64,000 nt of DNA. Origin: Eumeta japonica (lineage: Eukaryota > Arthropoda > Insecta > Lepidoptera > Psychidae). Location: assembly GCA_005406025.1 (NCBI GenBank), contig BGZK01001205.1, positions 62,001 to 126,000 on the forward strand, written 5' to 3'. This document shows positions 10,558 to 23,161 of this stretch, in pieces. Both the position numbers and the translations under genes were made by a program. Position 1 is the stretch's first letter. Each line of letters begins with the position of its first letter. The notes under the pieces are model-generated. The model saw nothing but the letters and a program-made list of their open reading frames with translations, ran no database searches and was not told the DNA's origin.

Positions 10558-12146
10558 AAAAAAACTCCGAATCGGTCCACAATTGACAAAATTATCGCTG
10601 AACATACATGAATAAAATACACGCCGTCGAACATAGAACCTCCTCTTTTTTAGAAGTCGGTTAAAAAAGAGAGGCATCGCGGGACAACAAATCGATATGC
10701 AATTCTTTTCAATGTATGTTATGTATTAAATAAAAGGTACAGTGTTTACTGTTTATGATACATATAATTTAGTTTTTATTATATGAATATTATGACGTTT
10801 GAGAGTAATTAAATTAAAAAATCCAAAAGCGCACGCGTCGTAATGTTTCCATTTATTTTCATGAGAAATAAGAAAGAAAGCGTTGTGCCATATATATTGT
10901 TGCAACTATCAAAACCCATTCTATTCGAAACAGATGGTAACAAATAGATATATTTATTAACCACTTTAGGTCGCCAAAATTAGTAAGAATCCCTTTAATC
11001 TATTACTATGTTTTTTTTTTAATACTATTCAACGACACCGAATTAGACAGCAATTTTCAATACGAAACTACTTGTTGTAAATATAAAAAAAAACCAAATC
11101 AATGGATTTTTCACACGCGATCGCATTTTTAAGTTTTGCCGAACTGACTGACGGGGTCGCTGTCGTAAAGTATTTCAACATTTTTTTTTTTCGTTTCTTT
11201 TACATTAAATGTTTTTCCATAGCTAACAGAATTAATCTTCATTAAATTATCCGTACAATGGTATGCAACTTTACCAATTTTGGTCTACTAATGAGAGTAC
11301 AGCGATCGAAATAGTTGCTGACAAGAGGGGAAAAGTTTTTCGATCGTAAATCACTCTGAAATGCTTTCGCGTTATGAGTTGGGCAAAACAGATTAAGGAA
11401 TTCCAATAAAACAGGTTTTTTTTTTCAGTTATGAAATATTATTTTATTATTTTACATTTTATTATACATTTTATTATTAACTATAACAAGAATTTCAATA
11501 TAATGAAAGGAGGTTTTAGACATTATGACAAGGCACACCTTGCTAGACCCACACGCATATATATGTACGAATACAGTTGATATGAACGCCGCACTCGTGA
11601 ACTCACAAACACACACATAGCGAATATGGCCTGCACTGCACTAAATGCATGGCTGTAGAGTACTGTAGCAAAGCAAATTTTTTTTTGGCCTGGCTCCCGT
11701 TCGCCGAGTGTATGGTGTGACGAGAGACAAATTCGCTTTACTTGACCCTATTTTGCTAGAGTTTTCATAGAAACACAGATTTTTCCCAATAATTATTAAA
11801 ATATCCGCCGAACACCACGTAAAACGCATGCGTATAAAGTGACTCACACATGCTTATCAATAAATAATTTAAATACACATGTAAATAGACATGTGTTGGT
11901 TCGATGAAATCTATAAAGTAGAGACAATTAGTCGCCACATCAGTGAATATCAGATTTTTTTGAAATGAAATTTCCTTAGACACATAGGAAGAAAACATAG
12001 TAGGGCATTAAACATAATATCACATTCGCCCGTCACATTTGCATGTCACGAGGCTTCTAGCTCATGATGAATGTGAAACGTGTACTTCTTACTTTAGCTA
12101 TCATAAACCTTTGATTGCAAAAGAATATAATAATAAGTCTATTATT

Positions 12147-13103
12147 GAAGTGAAACTTCTTTATTGGCGTGTGGGAGAAATTTTATAGCAATGTAACGTT
12201 TTTCTGTTACGCGCCATTTTTTTTCTGTTACGCGCTAACTTTATTTCTGGGTAACATTTTTCCGTTACGCGCCATATTTATTCAATGTTATTAATGTCAT
12301 CGTGGCATAAACATAATTGTTACTAAGGCCACCTGTCACATATACTTTCTGTCAACACCCTAGATCTATTTACAGTTTGTATATATTACATTTTCCTATT
12401 ATCTAAGTTGAAACCTTTTCAACCGACATACATGAACTATATCTCACATTCTTTCATTGAGTGACTCGATTTTATATGTAGCGTTCGATAATTTTCCTAC
12501 AATTCTATAAGGCCCTTTATAACATCGCATTAATTGAAAAGTTTTACCTATCACCCTTCTAGGTACATATACCATTACCAAGTCTCCTACATGAAACTCT
12601 GAACATTTCTATTTCTGAAACTCAGCAGTGACGTGAAAAATAATATTTCAATTAAGTGATTAGTGAAAAAAAATTTATAAAGTTATTGGCAAAAAGAATA
12701 AAAGATATTTATTCTAATTCCAGTGGATTTCTAACAGAAGTAAGTAATTAAACCTTTTTTCAAATACATTCAACACGTGGGTGTGATTACGGTATTTATT
12801 TTTTTTAAGGTTATTTCAGGTTAACCTTAGTTTTTGATTGTAAATATCAGTGAGTTAAGCCATTAATTACAAAAATATATAATAACGATAACAATAATGG
12901 TAATAATCCTATTATAATTAATGAAATTCCATAATCTTAGTAGCAGAAAGGTGAAATAATTGTATTATTTTTGTATTCATGTCTATGACAATAAAAGCCT
13001 TTTGCATAAACTTTATCTAGTTTAGCTTTATTCAACCAACTTTTGTGAAGCTGTAAAAAGTAAATCATTTTTCGAAAATGATGTCATAAAGAAGTTTCAC
13101 TTC
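12147..13103. mobile_element. 957-bp element with perfect 18-bp terminal inverted repeats
   Basis: GAAGTGAAACTTCTTTAT at 12147-12164 is exactly complementary to 13086-13103. The interior includes repeated TTACGCGCC blocks (12200-12270) and AT-rich sequence without long frames. The same terminus, with small changes, ends the family A repeats, and a similar TTC-ACTTCTTTA...TTGGCGC piece lies at 18890-18945. It looks like a non-autonomous DNA transposon family; the superfamily was not identified and a clear target duplication was not seen. Confidence 0.7.
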
Positions 13104-13171
13104 TTAAGTGTGTGCACTAATACACACACACTTTTTATAAACGAAGGTGTATAATTATTACAATATAATAA

Positions 13172-13752
13172 ATAAAACCGGCCAGTACAAGTCGTACTCG
13201 CGCACTAAGGGTTCCGTACCATTATCTAAACAACATTAGACACATTTATAATATATTATAAACTTTTTTCAGTTTCTTATTTTTATTTGAATTAAGTATG
13301 TAATTATTTTAAAAGTAGACATAAATCTAAATATTCTGTAAATATTTCAAGTTTCTACATTTTGTCGTTATTAAGATCGAGAGAGAAACGGTTGTTATAT
13401 GGAAACTCCCCTTAATTTATTTTATTTTCAATTAATTATTTATTTTTAAAGTGAATATACAACTAAATATTCCGTGAATATTTCAAATGTCTACCTGTTG
13501 CCTTTATTAATATCGAGCAACAAACGGCAAAAAATCACGTTCCTTTTATGGAAGCCCCACTTAAATATTTACTTTATTCTCTTTGTAGTATTTGCTGTTA
13601 TAGCAGCAACATAAATACATCATCTGTGAAAATTTCAACTGTCTAGCTATCACGGTTCATGAGATACAGCCCGGTGACAGACAGACAGACGGACGGTGGA
13701 GTCTTAGTAATAGGGTCCCGTTTTTACCCTTTAGGTACGAAGCCCTAAAATT
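13172..13752 (+). repeat. Lepidopteran GGCCAAGTG/GGGTTCCG-type repeat, near full length
   Basis: It starts with AAAACCGGCCAGTACAAGTC-like sequence and CTCGCGCACTAAGGGTTCCG. It ends with GACAGACAGACAGACGGACG, a GGGTCCCGT stretch and GAAGCCCTAAAA. This end-to-end arrangement is well known from moth and butterfly genomes. Related pieces lie at 8284-8330, 19815-19890, 28560-28990, 29252-29993 (opposite orientation) and 57640-57720. Confidence 0.75.
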
Positions 13753-14191
13753 TGATTAAATTATTCAGACATCTCTAAGATAGAAAAGTTTTTATTTAAA
13801 AGGACAGAATGCCTTTTGCTCATTTCTTAATCCGAAAATCCTGCTTTTTCTTTCTTTGGTCAAAAATACGTTTTACTTTCCACCTAATTCATATCGTAAA
13901 AAACATGCAAAACGGAATGAATGTTAATGACGTAGTTTTATTTACATCAAATGAAAAACTGTAAATTATGATAGAGGATATGACGTTTTTTTTTAGTAAC
14001 GAAATGCAATTTGAATTAGCCGATCGATATAACTCGCATTATGTTCGCATTAGCTAGCTACAAAAGAGAAAACTGGCACCCGATACGAATCTAAGGAAAA
14101 AATTAATGTCTCCTGTACAAATATATTATTGTTTATCATTTTTTTATTATACAAATGTAACAAAATATATATCTTTTAATTTTTATAAATA

Positions 14192-14545
14192 CTAGCTATC
14201 GCCGGCGGAACGAGATCTTTCATCCTTTTTATCGATCAAAAACGCAGTCAGCCATGATGCCAAAGTCCAATACCAATCCCAACTCCAATCTCGGATCAAT
14301 ATAGAACTTGATCCTCCCTTGAACATTACTGTTACCAATAACCAATCGGCATAATTAAGAAAATCAGTCTACTTTCACCAAAGTAGTAGCAAAGTTAGTA
14401 TCTTTATTAAGTATAGCCTATATGCTGTTCTCATTTATAAGCTATGATAATGTAAAGTTTCGTCAAAATCTCTTCAGTAGTTTTTGTGTGAAAGAACCCA
14501 AAACATTCATCCTCATATATTTTCGCGTTTATAATGTTAGTAGGA
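14192..14545 (-). mobile_element. Non-autonomous Helitron, reversed
   Basis: The left edge ACTAGCTATCGCCGGCGGAA is the complement of a GC hairpin followed by CTAG-T. The right edge TTTATAATGTTAGTAGGA is the complement of a TC-CTACTAACATTATAAA start. TC at one end and hairpin-CTRR at the other define Helitrons. The inside carries CCAATCCCAACTCC-type degenerate sequence like that at 34.99-35.35 kb. Confidence 0.72.
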
Positions 14546-14609
14546 CGTGTTACATAAACCTTACTTACTTACTTACATACAAAAAAGTTATTTGGAACTG
14601 ATGTCTTTA

Positions 14610-15030
14610 CGTTTTTGGACCGACTTCAAAAAAAGAAGGAGGTACTTAATTCGTCTGTATTTTTGTTGTGTTATACGATATCTCCACCAATAGTGAGCCG
14701 ATTTCAAAATTGTTTTTTTTTTTGTTCGAAAGGATATACTCACGGGAGATGTCAATGTCAACAAGTCAGAATTTGATCATGGGATTCCAGAAAAATCGAG
14801 GAGAACCTGAAATATTATAGGCAAGAATAGTGTGTTTGAGCCTTTTTTTAGCTATTCAAGTATTTGCCTTTAGAAGTTAACTTATGCTGTTGAGGTAATA
14901 GTGGAAACCACATCCTCCCTTAATGGTCAGAAATTAAGGAAAAATACTAATATTTAAGGACAAAAACTTCTATTTATTGGCAACTAGTAAACCTTCGAGC
15001 TTGGGATCATTTAGATTCGATAAACCCCGT
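14610..15030 (+). repeat. Dispersed repeat family B, partial copy
   Basis: Begins GGACCGACTTCAAAAAA and GGAGGTACTTAATTCGTCTG and continues through GATCATGGGATTCCAG, AAAATCGAGG and GAGCC(T)TTTTTTAG, in the same order as at 30000-30240. Confidence 0.65.
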
Positions 15031-15269
15031 GTATTATATTGATAGTGCGGGTATGATGGTGTAGCTAGAGTGCGTAACACGTCATTACTTACTAGTGAAT
15101 CCCTCAAGTTAGAGCTTATTTGTTTTGTTTTTGACATTTCTATTAGATTATATTTTGTAATGAGGGTCTAGTCTGGAATTGGATAGTGGAAGTCTTCATG
15201 CTTTGGGCTCAATCGCTTTCTTTTGAGGAGTATTTTACAAAACTATGTGGACTGAAAATAAGATAGTGA

Positions 15270-16045
15270 ATATATTCACGCCGTGTACACGTCGGGATGC
15301 GTAGGAACGTTTTCGTCGCGAACAATTTCTGTACCTAACGTCCCCAAATTGATAGTTCCTTGTCTAGCAGTATGTGGTGAAGCGTTGTCGTAATAAAATA
15401 GAGTCTTACTTTGAGGTCGTTTTTCCCAAACTTTTTCCAAAACAAGAAGCAAGCAATTGTTAGTGTACCAGACTGTAGTGACTGTTTTTTTTATTTTCGA
15501 TAACAATTATTACGTAATGACTTGTCATTCCGAAGGAAGGGGCCACCATCTTTTTTCCGACGCTTCGGCCAAGTTTTACTATAGCAGGCGACTTCTCGAA
15601 AAGAAACACCGACTAAGCGGACTGTCTTCTGGTTTCAGGATCGTAACAGTAAATCCAGCTTTCGTCACCGGTAACTACGTAGTATAAAACATTCGAGTCA
15701 CTACCGGAAAATCTTTGCACCACTTCGCTCCATCAACTAATACGACGAAATTTTGAGCGTCGGTCATATTATGAGATGTCCACCGTTGTACTCGTTGGAT
15801 ACCTATATATGGATATCATACTGACTTCTAAGTATTAGCGAGGGACTTTTTGCACTCGACTTATACAAATGCCTAAGCTTGTCCAAATCTGCTGGTAGGT
15901 GGCTCTTTTGTCCGAAATCTGACTCTTTTGTCAGTCTCTATCATGAGCAGCACAGCATTCATGTTGTCTTCGGTCGTCGCCTTAGAAAAACGCCCTTTCG
16001 GGCAGGTGGTCGCGAAGATAGAGTTTTCAACTTAAAATCGGCTAG
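15270..16045 (-). pseudogene. Mariner transposase fossil 1
   Basis: In minus-strand frames, pieces occur in transposase order. They are a DNA-binding part (ATTEDNMNAVLLMIETDKRV), VVTGDESWIYCYDPETRRQS with the first catalytic Asp, and VWYTNNCLLLVLEKV then YYDNASPHTARQ with the second Asp. Several stops and frame changes separate them, so no functional protein is possible. The TGDESW and DNASPHTAR signatures identify the mariner (DD34D) group. Terminal inverted repeats were not found. It sits inside intron 1 in the same orientation as the host gene. Confidence 0.85.
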
Positions 16046-18265
16046 TAAACATCGCGAACCTAGTCAGCATTCTTGGTGAGCAACAGCCCACAACAGATGT
16101 ATGATGGTCCGTAACAAGCGCATTTCGCCGTATTGGTTGTTGTTCGAAAGCGATTTAAAAGTTCTTTCTCTAACGTTCTTAAACTACTTTTTCTCTCCAG
16201 ATGCACATTTTGAAAATTGCTTGAAACCAGGTAAATGCGTATAATTCTGCAATTTCTTTGTTTCTTTTTTCTTTCGACACGTGAACAATGCATAACCAGC
16301 AATATTACATGAGAAACTTTCGCCAATGGATGCAACTCTTTAATTATAATTTTTCAGATAAAGTAAATGCCACGCATTTTAAGTACCGGACACTTTCGTA
16401 GGGCTGAAGATAATGTTCAAAGGTTCTGACAACGCTATACTAATTCTGTACCAAAATTAGGTAATTTAACGGCAGCTATCATCGTCTTGCGTCTAAATAT
16501 TGTGAAAGAATAAACCGAGTATGAAATCTGATTTAACCCCTAAATGAGTTATATATTTATCATCACTTTTGATGAAACAACGTACATTTCAGTTGTTTAT
16601 AGAAATGTGACTGGCTTCGGTTACTTGAAAAAAATGATTATGTCTAATAAACATTTCGAACTTAGCATACACCTTAAGCTTTGGTAGTGTATGTTAATAT
16701 GTATGATATATAAAATAATGACATTCTTCGTATGAGATCGAACGAATAACGTACTACTTTCATCTTTAAAGACATCGAATAAAAATTGAAAGCGATATAG
16801 TAAAGCTTATATACGTGTTGCCATATATGAATATATACATGTAATCAAACCTTCGTGTGACATTATTGGCTGGGAAACCTTTGAAAATGTATACCGTCGT
16901 AGGAGAGGAATATTACTGGGAGGAAATATCTCTTACGAGAATCGTGCTGAAAATTTTGGACACTCCAGCTAAAGCGATGTGACGTTATGAGCTATTTATT
17001 AAACCGTCGGTCAGTTCTGAAATTTATAAACTTGACAAGTAAATCCTCATTTTACTATCGTGCTTCTATTATAACTTTATGAATTGTTTCAGGGAGTTTA
17101 GCGAAAATCCATACTTACCGAATAAAATTCTTTTAATTTGTAACTTATCATTTATTGTGGTCATATTCATGGTTTAAAACAGCAAAATCATTTTTATAAC
17201 TTAATGGCTGCTGTTAATGTGATTGTTTTTCACAAGCAACATCTCTATCACATTTACTAAATATTTAATTGATGAAAAAAAGTCGTATAAGAAGTCATCA
17301 AAGACTAACAATCGCTTATTAAATACTTAGGAAAATAATTTTCCTAAATTATTGACATTACTTAAAAATAAATAAAGATTTTCAAGTATCTGATTGGTAT
17401 ATAACGGTGTGTATTTCTTAAGACAGATCACATTATTATAACAGCGTTCCTCGGCAAACATTCACCACGTTCTTTATCGCCACGATCATAACACGATAGT
17501 CACAACAACTTATCGAAATATTTGAATGTTTTTCGTCATAAAAAATAAATATATTTATGCACCCACCTGTTCCTTCTGGTCTGTAAGTAGTAAATATTTA
17601 TTTTTGCAAATAAAACAAAATAGAATTAATGACGGCACAAATAAAACGCACATCATCAACAATAAAAAAGCGTCTAAAGAATAAGTGCGGGTAATACTTA
17701 ATTCTATAATATAATGTACACCTATACATTACTATGTCCTCTTAAGGACTATAAAAGAAAAAGGTAATTCTTCAACATAATCAAATAACGTCAGAGTTTT
17801 CAACGTATGAAAACCAACACTACAAAATAGCACTTTTCATAAAAATCATTAGAAGCATTTTAATAATGATAGTGTTTAAATTTACATGTAAGCCTATACA
17901 TTATTATTGGTATTCTGGTACACACAAACACATATATATATATATATATGTTATGGAATTACATACGATTGGTCAGGCTTGTGAATAGATAAGATGAAGT
18001 TTACGTTTTTAAGTAAGTTCACAATCGACAATTGAAACCCGTTCATTTCAAGGCGAAAGTTTTATGATGTTTTCAATTTTGATCCCTTAAAAACTGTTCT
18101 AGTAATTTTCAATATTCAGAACAACCTTCATGCATCGATGAATTAAGTGACAAAATATACTGATTGATAAAAAAAATTAAATCACCACTGATGAAGGTTC
18201 CTCACAATAAATCCGCCCTTTTTGAACTTCAAAAGCCCATCACAACTCGTACATGCGATACTCAC

Positions 18266-18336
18266 ACACGGCCGCCGAGAGAATCCTTCTGAGGGACCCT
18301 CGCCATTTTTTAGACGCCGGCCTGTCCATGCGATCC
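18266..18336 (-). CDS. Sugar transporter, first coding exon (start codon and start of TM1)
   Basis: The acceptor TTTGAACCTTCGCAG ends at 18337. Seven bases later an ATG lies at 18329-18327, giving MDRPASKKWRGSLRRILSAAV with the exon ending in phase 1 at a strong GTGAGTAT donor (18265). The basic tail followed by a hydrophobic start matches the N-terminus of insect sugar transporters. The phase fits exon 2, about 8.9 kb away, to give SAAVYNLSCFGHG. Because a splice acceptor sits just before the ATG, an untranslated (or coding, in-frame) exon must lie further right. Other in-frame ATGs upstream of the acceptor are judged intronic. The link to exon 2 is inferred from phase and protein logic. Confidence 0.72.
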
Positions 18337-18337
18337 C

Positions 18338-19890
18338 TGCGAAGGTTCAAAGGGCAAAACATTAGGCATACCGTAAACATACCGCGAGGTCGGCCGGCGC
18401 GCCGACCGCCGTGTTTGCGAGTCGTGTATCGCTCGGTCAAACAGAGAAGGCGGCATTGCAAAGGAAACACGATTGCCAAGTTTTCGCATAGTATATAATA
18501 CTACGTTATGGGGTTATTTTTGCTAGGCGTAAAAGAAGTAATTAATTTAGAAATTATATAAATATAAAAAAAAAACCTTTGCACATTTCAATATGCATAT
18601 ATATTTTTTTAAATTTATGTACATATATCTGGGTTGCCCTTCACCTCTCACTGCTTTTCGTGGTTCGAATACAAATATTCACCATTAAATTTTTTCACTA
18701 TTTCCAATTTCCAATAATTTAAAACAGCTCAAACAATTTAAAAATTTAAATGTCAGGGTTAAAATTTTAGGAGGGTTACCATCCACTTTCAATTTACTAG
18801 TTCAATTTTATATTATTACGGGCGTTGGTCCCAATCCTTAGCTCGTGTTGATCGCATTGTTTCCTATTTATTAACCCTTATCTCTGGTTTCTTCACGTGA
18901 ATACTTCTTTAATTTTATTGGCGCAGAAAGGCGCGTAACAGCTTAGGGCATGCAGCCATTTTAAGTTTATTTTATCACCTGTCACGTTTTACACTTAGTA
19001 AAAGCACGAAATAAGTTATTATTTTATTTTTATATAAGTTTGTTGAGTATGTTATTTTATAGTGGAAGTTTTGGTACGGTGCAATTGAAATTTTTGCAAA
19101 AATTTCAATTCACTGTCTTGTCAGGATTATCTATTAGAGTATGTCAAAACTACAGTGCGGTGTGGGAAGATAAAACTAAATAAGCTTACGCTTAATTTAT
19201 TTTAAAGCTTTTTCAAGGCGCAAGCAAACATGCGACCCACTGGAGGGCGGGTGAATACAGCGCCGTATAAACACACGCAAACCCCTAAAAAGTCACCAGT
19301 ATGTTGCCAGGTTTTTAAGTGATGGAATATCTGATGAAGGGGGAGAATGGGTCGCCCGAACTTTAGGAAGCAATACGACGCCGATGGGGAAGTGAGCCAC
19401 CAAAAGTCTCATTCACTGGACGAAACGCAACAGCAAAAGCCGCCATTTCACATCTGTATTCTGTGAGAGGGCGGTGTCACACCGGCCGTGCCGACCCGTT
19501 TTCGTGCTGCAATCGAGTTAACCAAAGCATGGCTCTACCAGGATAAAAAAATAATTAAAATTATTTCACACATCAACTTACAGTTATAAAAAAACAAAAT
19601 AGAAATATTTAATGGTGTACATTAAAATATTTATAGAAATCGCATAAGATAGTAAATAAATTCTCAAGAGTTGTAATTCTGGTATGTAAATATGCATGAA
19701 GTTCCATATATAGAGCGAAACGGTGTCGGGAAAGCAATAAAGGCCAAGCGTCTGAGAGCGTCGACACCCGTAGTCCTTATATATTACACTGGTCGCGTAA
19801 GACGAAAACCTTACTCCGATTTTTAGGGTTCCGCAGCAAAACTGAACAATTGTATTTTGCCGTGTCTGTCCGTCTGCCTGTCATAGCCTT
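18338..19890. other. Sequence upstream of exon 1
   Basis: The GC-rich stretch around exon 1 extends to about 18.48 kb. Beyond it lie AT-rich DNA, a related GAAGT-terminus fragment (18.89-18.95 kb), the 28-bp palindrome at 19.08 kb and a GC-moderate stretch at 19.20-19.55 kb without splice or coding evidence. Confidence 0.5.
19083..19110. repeat. Perfect 28-bp palindrome
   Basis: AATTGAAATTTTTG followed immediately by its exact complement, with no loop. Confidence 0.9.
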
Positions 19891-19914
19891 ATAATTTTGC
19901 AGTTTCTTTGCCTT

Positions 19915-20990
19915 ATTAAGGATAATCATGAGATAGTGCTGTTTGCAGATAATACTTCTTTGTCATTCAAAGTTAACAGACAACAGCCCGCTTATGACAC
20001 AGTGAATAATGCTATCTCTAAAGTACTAGTTTACTGCAAATGACCTACTTTTTATAAAAATGAAAACAAAATGCCTAAAATTTTTACTTCCAAACGTAAA
20101 ATATGGATCCGGATCCACGTAATGAAGAATTGGAGTTTGTTAATATTATCATATTCCTAGAAATTACTTTAGATAACAGACTTCAATGAGGTCTTCGTAT
20201 AAATACGTTGGCGAAGAGACTTAGCTCGGTACAGCAGGCGGTAGCACCTATACATTCAAAAATATACAAAATTTATCAGATATCAAAGCTAGATTAGTTT
20301 ATTTTGGCTGTTTCCATAGCCTGATGTTGTATGGCATCTTGCTCTGGTTACATTCTGCGAATATTCATAGAATTTTCATGCTACAAAAAGTGGGCCGATC
20401 ACACGATTTACAAACTCGGACCTTGTGTATCTCTTAAAAGTAAGTTGAAGAAAATTGGAATCTTAAGTCTGGATTCCTAATCCATATACGCAAATTTACT
20501 ATTTATAAAAAAAAAGTTGGAAATGTTGAAAAGAAATAGTTACTGATATAAACTTAGTACTAGAAATAAAAATAAACTGTGGTTACACGTTAGTGAACTA
20601 TGCAAAGTCACAAATTTATTTAAAGAGCTCTATGCACGCATGTTCAATAGGGTCCTTGTGGATATACGACATTTACCCGTAAATAAATTTAAAATCATTA
20701 TTAAGCAGTCGCTCTATGAAAATGCTATTAGACAATTTCCAAATATTTAGAAGACAAATATCCATAAGTGGCTCGACTTCTTACCGGGCCGTTTCATTCA
20801 TCAATGGTTTTATATTCCGTTTGGCTATTCATAAAATTAAAAAAAAGAACTACCTTTAAGTTTCTCGCTCAATGTTCTTAAGCGAAAACTGCCTTTCAAG
20901 CGAGTGGTAAGGTGAAAATTCACAAAAAAATATGACGTATTTCAAGTGTTACTTTATAGCGTATGAAATAAAAATATTTTGCGTTTGATT
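19915..20990 (+). pseudogene. LINE family 1, reverse transcriptase 3' part, copy 1
   Basis: HEIVLFADNTSLSFKVNRQQ (from 19928) is the RT active-site strand, with FADD changed to FADN. It is followed by PAYDTVNNAISKV. Frame-shifted remnants then run to ELYARMFNRVLVDIRHLPVN and KFKIIIKQSLY near 20640-20720, the C-terminus of the second ORF. The 3' UTR includes GACGTATTTCAAGTGTTAC and ATGAAATAAAAATATTTT. It resembles Jockey/CR1-type insect LINEs; the exact clade was not determined. It is inactive, with many stops. Confidence 0.82.
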
Positions 20991-21489
20991 TTGAATTCGC
21001 CACACGATGATGTAAATAGAATACAAAAAAGTTTTATATGTATAATATTGATAGACGAAATTTTTTTGCCGCAAATTCGTTTGTGTGAAATCTCATATGT
21101 ATTTGAAAACGGATTGGAAGTTTCTGTATGAAATTTATTATTCTGTATCAGCTTGCGAATGACAAAATTACTCCGATGATAAATTTGTAAATAAATTCGA
21201 TGAAAATTATTTTTAACAAAATCTGTTTATTAAATGTTATACTTTGAAAAGTGCGGCGCACTTTTCCTCAAAAATACTTAGGTAAAAGATTTTTTTTCTA
21301 AGCGCCCCTCGTTCTACATTCAAATATTGTTTTGCTACAAATATGTTTCACAATCAGGCACCCTCGGAGTAAACAAAAAGATAGATTAAAGTTTTATATT
21401 TATTTTTTGATTTATTACTACAGTACCTAACTATTTGCAAAAGTGTGTGAGTTTTAATTCAGTTTCAAATATTTCGTTATATCGATAAA

Positions 21490-21640
21490 TACATTCATGA
21501 TTAAAGGTAAGACTAATGCTGTGTCGAAAAAAAAAACAAATTTATGATAATTTTTTGCCAACAATATCTCACGAACACGGGCGTGCAGAAAGACTTCAAG
21601 CAGGGTATGCACGGCTCAAAGATCATCCCTGTTTCGCCAT
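21490..21640. other. Unassigned stretch before the minisatellite
   Basis: Open on the plus strand (starting 21516) through CACGGGCGTGCAGAAAG and GTCTCGGTCGGTGGCCCG. This looks like repeat-derived sequence; no protein match is recognised. Confidence 0.3.
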
Positions 21641-21677
21641 TGTCTCGGTCGGTGGCCCGCAGACGGTAGCTACCTAC

Positions 21678-21776
21678 CCTATATCTCACTATATCTATAT
21701 CCTATATCTCACTATATCTATATCCTATATCCACTATACCCTATATCCACTATACCCCATATCCACTCTCACTATA
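21678..21776 (+). repeat. Minisatellite, CCTATATC-based
   Basis: Two exact 23-bp units beginning CCTATATCTCACTATATC are followed by two 16-bp units CCTATATCCACTATAC and decaying partial units. It makes an open frame of Tyr/Ile/Leu that is incidental. Confidence 0.85.
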
Positions 21777-21956
21777 CGTTAGATTCTTCCGAACAATTTA
21801 TACAATAGTTAGAAAAGTTTTTACAAACAACTCGCTTAACAAGCTTTAAGTCTTTTAAAATTTTGTAGCGACCACAACATTCGTTTAAAACATTGTGTAT
21901 AGTCTCGCAAAATACGCGCTTGTTTATACTGGTGAACATTATCAACTTCTGTGTGC

Positions 21957-22130
21957 CCGATTGGCGCAATTAGTGGTGACCCTACTTGCTGCGCTGTAGG
22001 CGTGACTTTGATTTCCACAGACGAGAAATATTTATTTATTTCATTAAAAGTTAATGTTTTTATTGAATCATGGTATTTCCATTTATACTGTGTATATTTA
22101 CAATAAAAAAAGTAAATATGTATTGTATTA
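21957..22130 (+). repeat. tRNA-derived SINE head (lepidopteran type)
   Basis: ATTGGCGCAATTAGTGGTGA matches an RNA polymerase III A box context. GTGACTTTGATTTCCAC, about 40 bp on, sits where the B box (GGTTCGATTCC) should be. The intervening CCCTACTTGCTGCG resembles known moth SINE heads. The right limit is approximate. The B box is degraded, so transcription is unlikely. Confidence 0.6.
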
Positions 22131-23161
22131 ACTCTCCGATACCCAATTTCGTTGCTTAGTTTACGGTCAAATGGTGGTGTTATGTGTCGGTATATATTAT
22201 TATTATTATTATTGCTATTAATAATACTGTTTTTTTTTAAGTTCGGTCGGAATTGAGTTTGAAAACAATTGTAATTGATACTATATTTAGTTCTATACAG
22301 TTCCACAAAGATTTCGAACCGTTTAATTTTTTAGTCATAATAAATAATGTCACGTAGTCTTTTTCTATAATATTTAATTCGAAATATCAGTTTGAAAACA
22401 TATTGCTGAAACATATTTACAAAAATATCAATTCAAATTCCCTTCCCTTAGCAATCGAATTTCATTATTTCCTCAAAGTATAACGTTGATAAAGTGGCAG
22501 ATTTAATTTATTTAAAAACACTTTTCCAGCAGAGATATACATATATTTTTTAATAAATTTTATAGATAATTTCCTAAAAACAATCAATAACTTACTCTAA
22601 AAAAACCAACAATAACAAAACGTTAAAAAAAAACCTTTTGTAAATACAATACAACGGAATGGAACGAAACCTACGTAAAAAAGCTCTGCTTCGAAAAACA
22701 CAATAACGTACATATTGTCAGGCACATAGACACACTTTTACATTAGCTATACGCTTAGGACTCGACCGTTTTATATAATTGCTCATAAGCATCGACTCGT
22801 TGTGCTCTCGGACGTAGCCGGCGCTAGCGCAGCCTGCGTGCGCTACTTGCGGTGATTCATGTCAATTGTAGTTCGTTAAGCAAGTTAATTATCAAAAACA
22901 CTAATAGATGTCGTGATAAATGGAGAAAATAATTTTATACCATGATTTTTAAGAGTTATAATTATTTATCGTTCAGAGGCATGTCTTAATAGGACTACAA
23001 GATAAGTCCAGCTTATTTGCTTGTAAGCACGACACGCTCTTGCTCTAGAACGAATCAACTGATTTTGAAACCCGTCTAAAGCACTAAATGCAGTTTTTTA
23101 TACAAAAAGGGGTGTAATAGAATACCAAAAATTAGTACGACTTCTGTAAAAATTATTGGAC

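Larger units (their letters stand above)
9322..18265 (-). other. Intron 1, about 8.9 kb, repeat-dense
   Basis: Separates the start-codon exon from the TM1/TM2 exon. It contains repeats A and B, an 18-bp-TIR element, a GGGTTCCG-family repeat, a reversed Helitron and a mariner fossil, all listed separately. The parts between (10.7-12.1 and 16.1-18.2 kb) are AT-rich with nothing recognised. Confidence 0.65.

Noticed and set aside
21836..22306. 156-codon minus-strand frame, the longest after the transporter
   Set aside because: It runs antisense through a SINE head and AT-rich, low-complexity DNA (Asn run from a simple repeat), with no recognisable protein.
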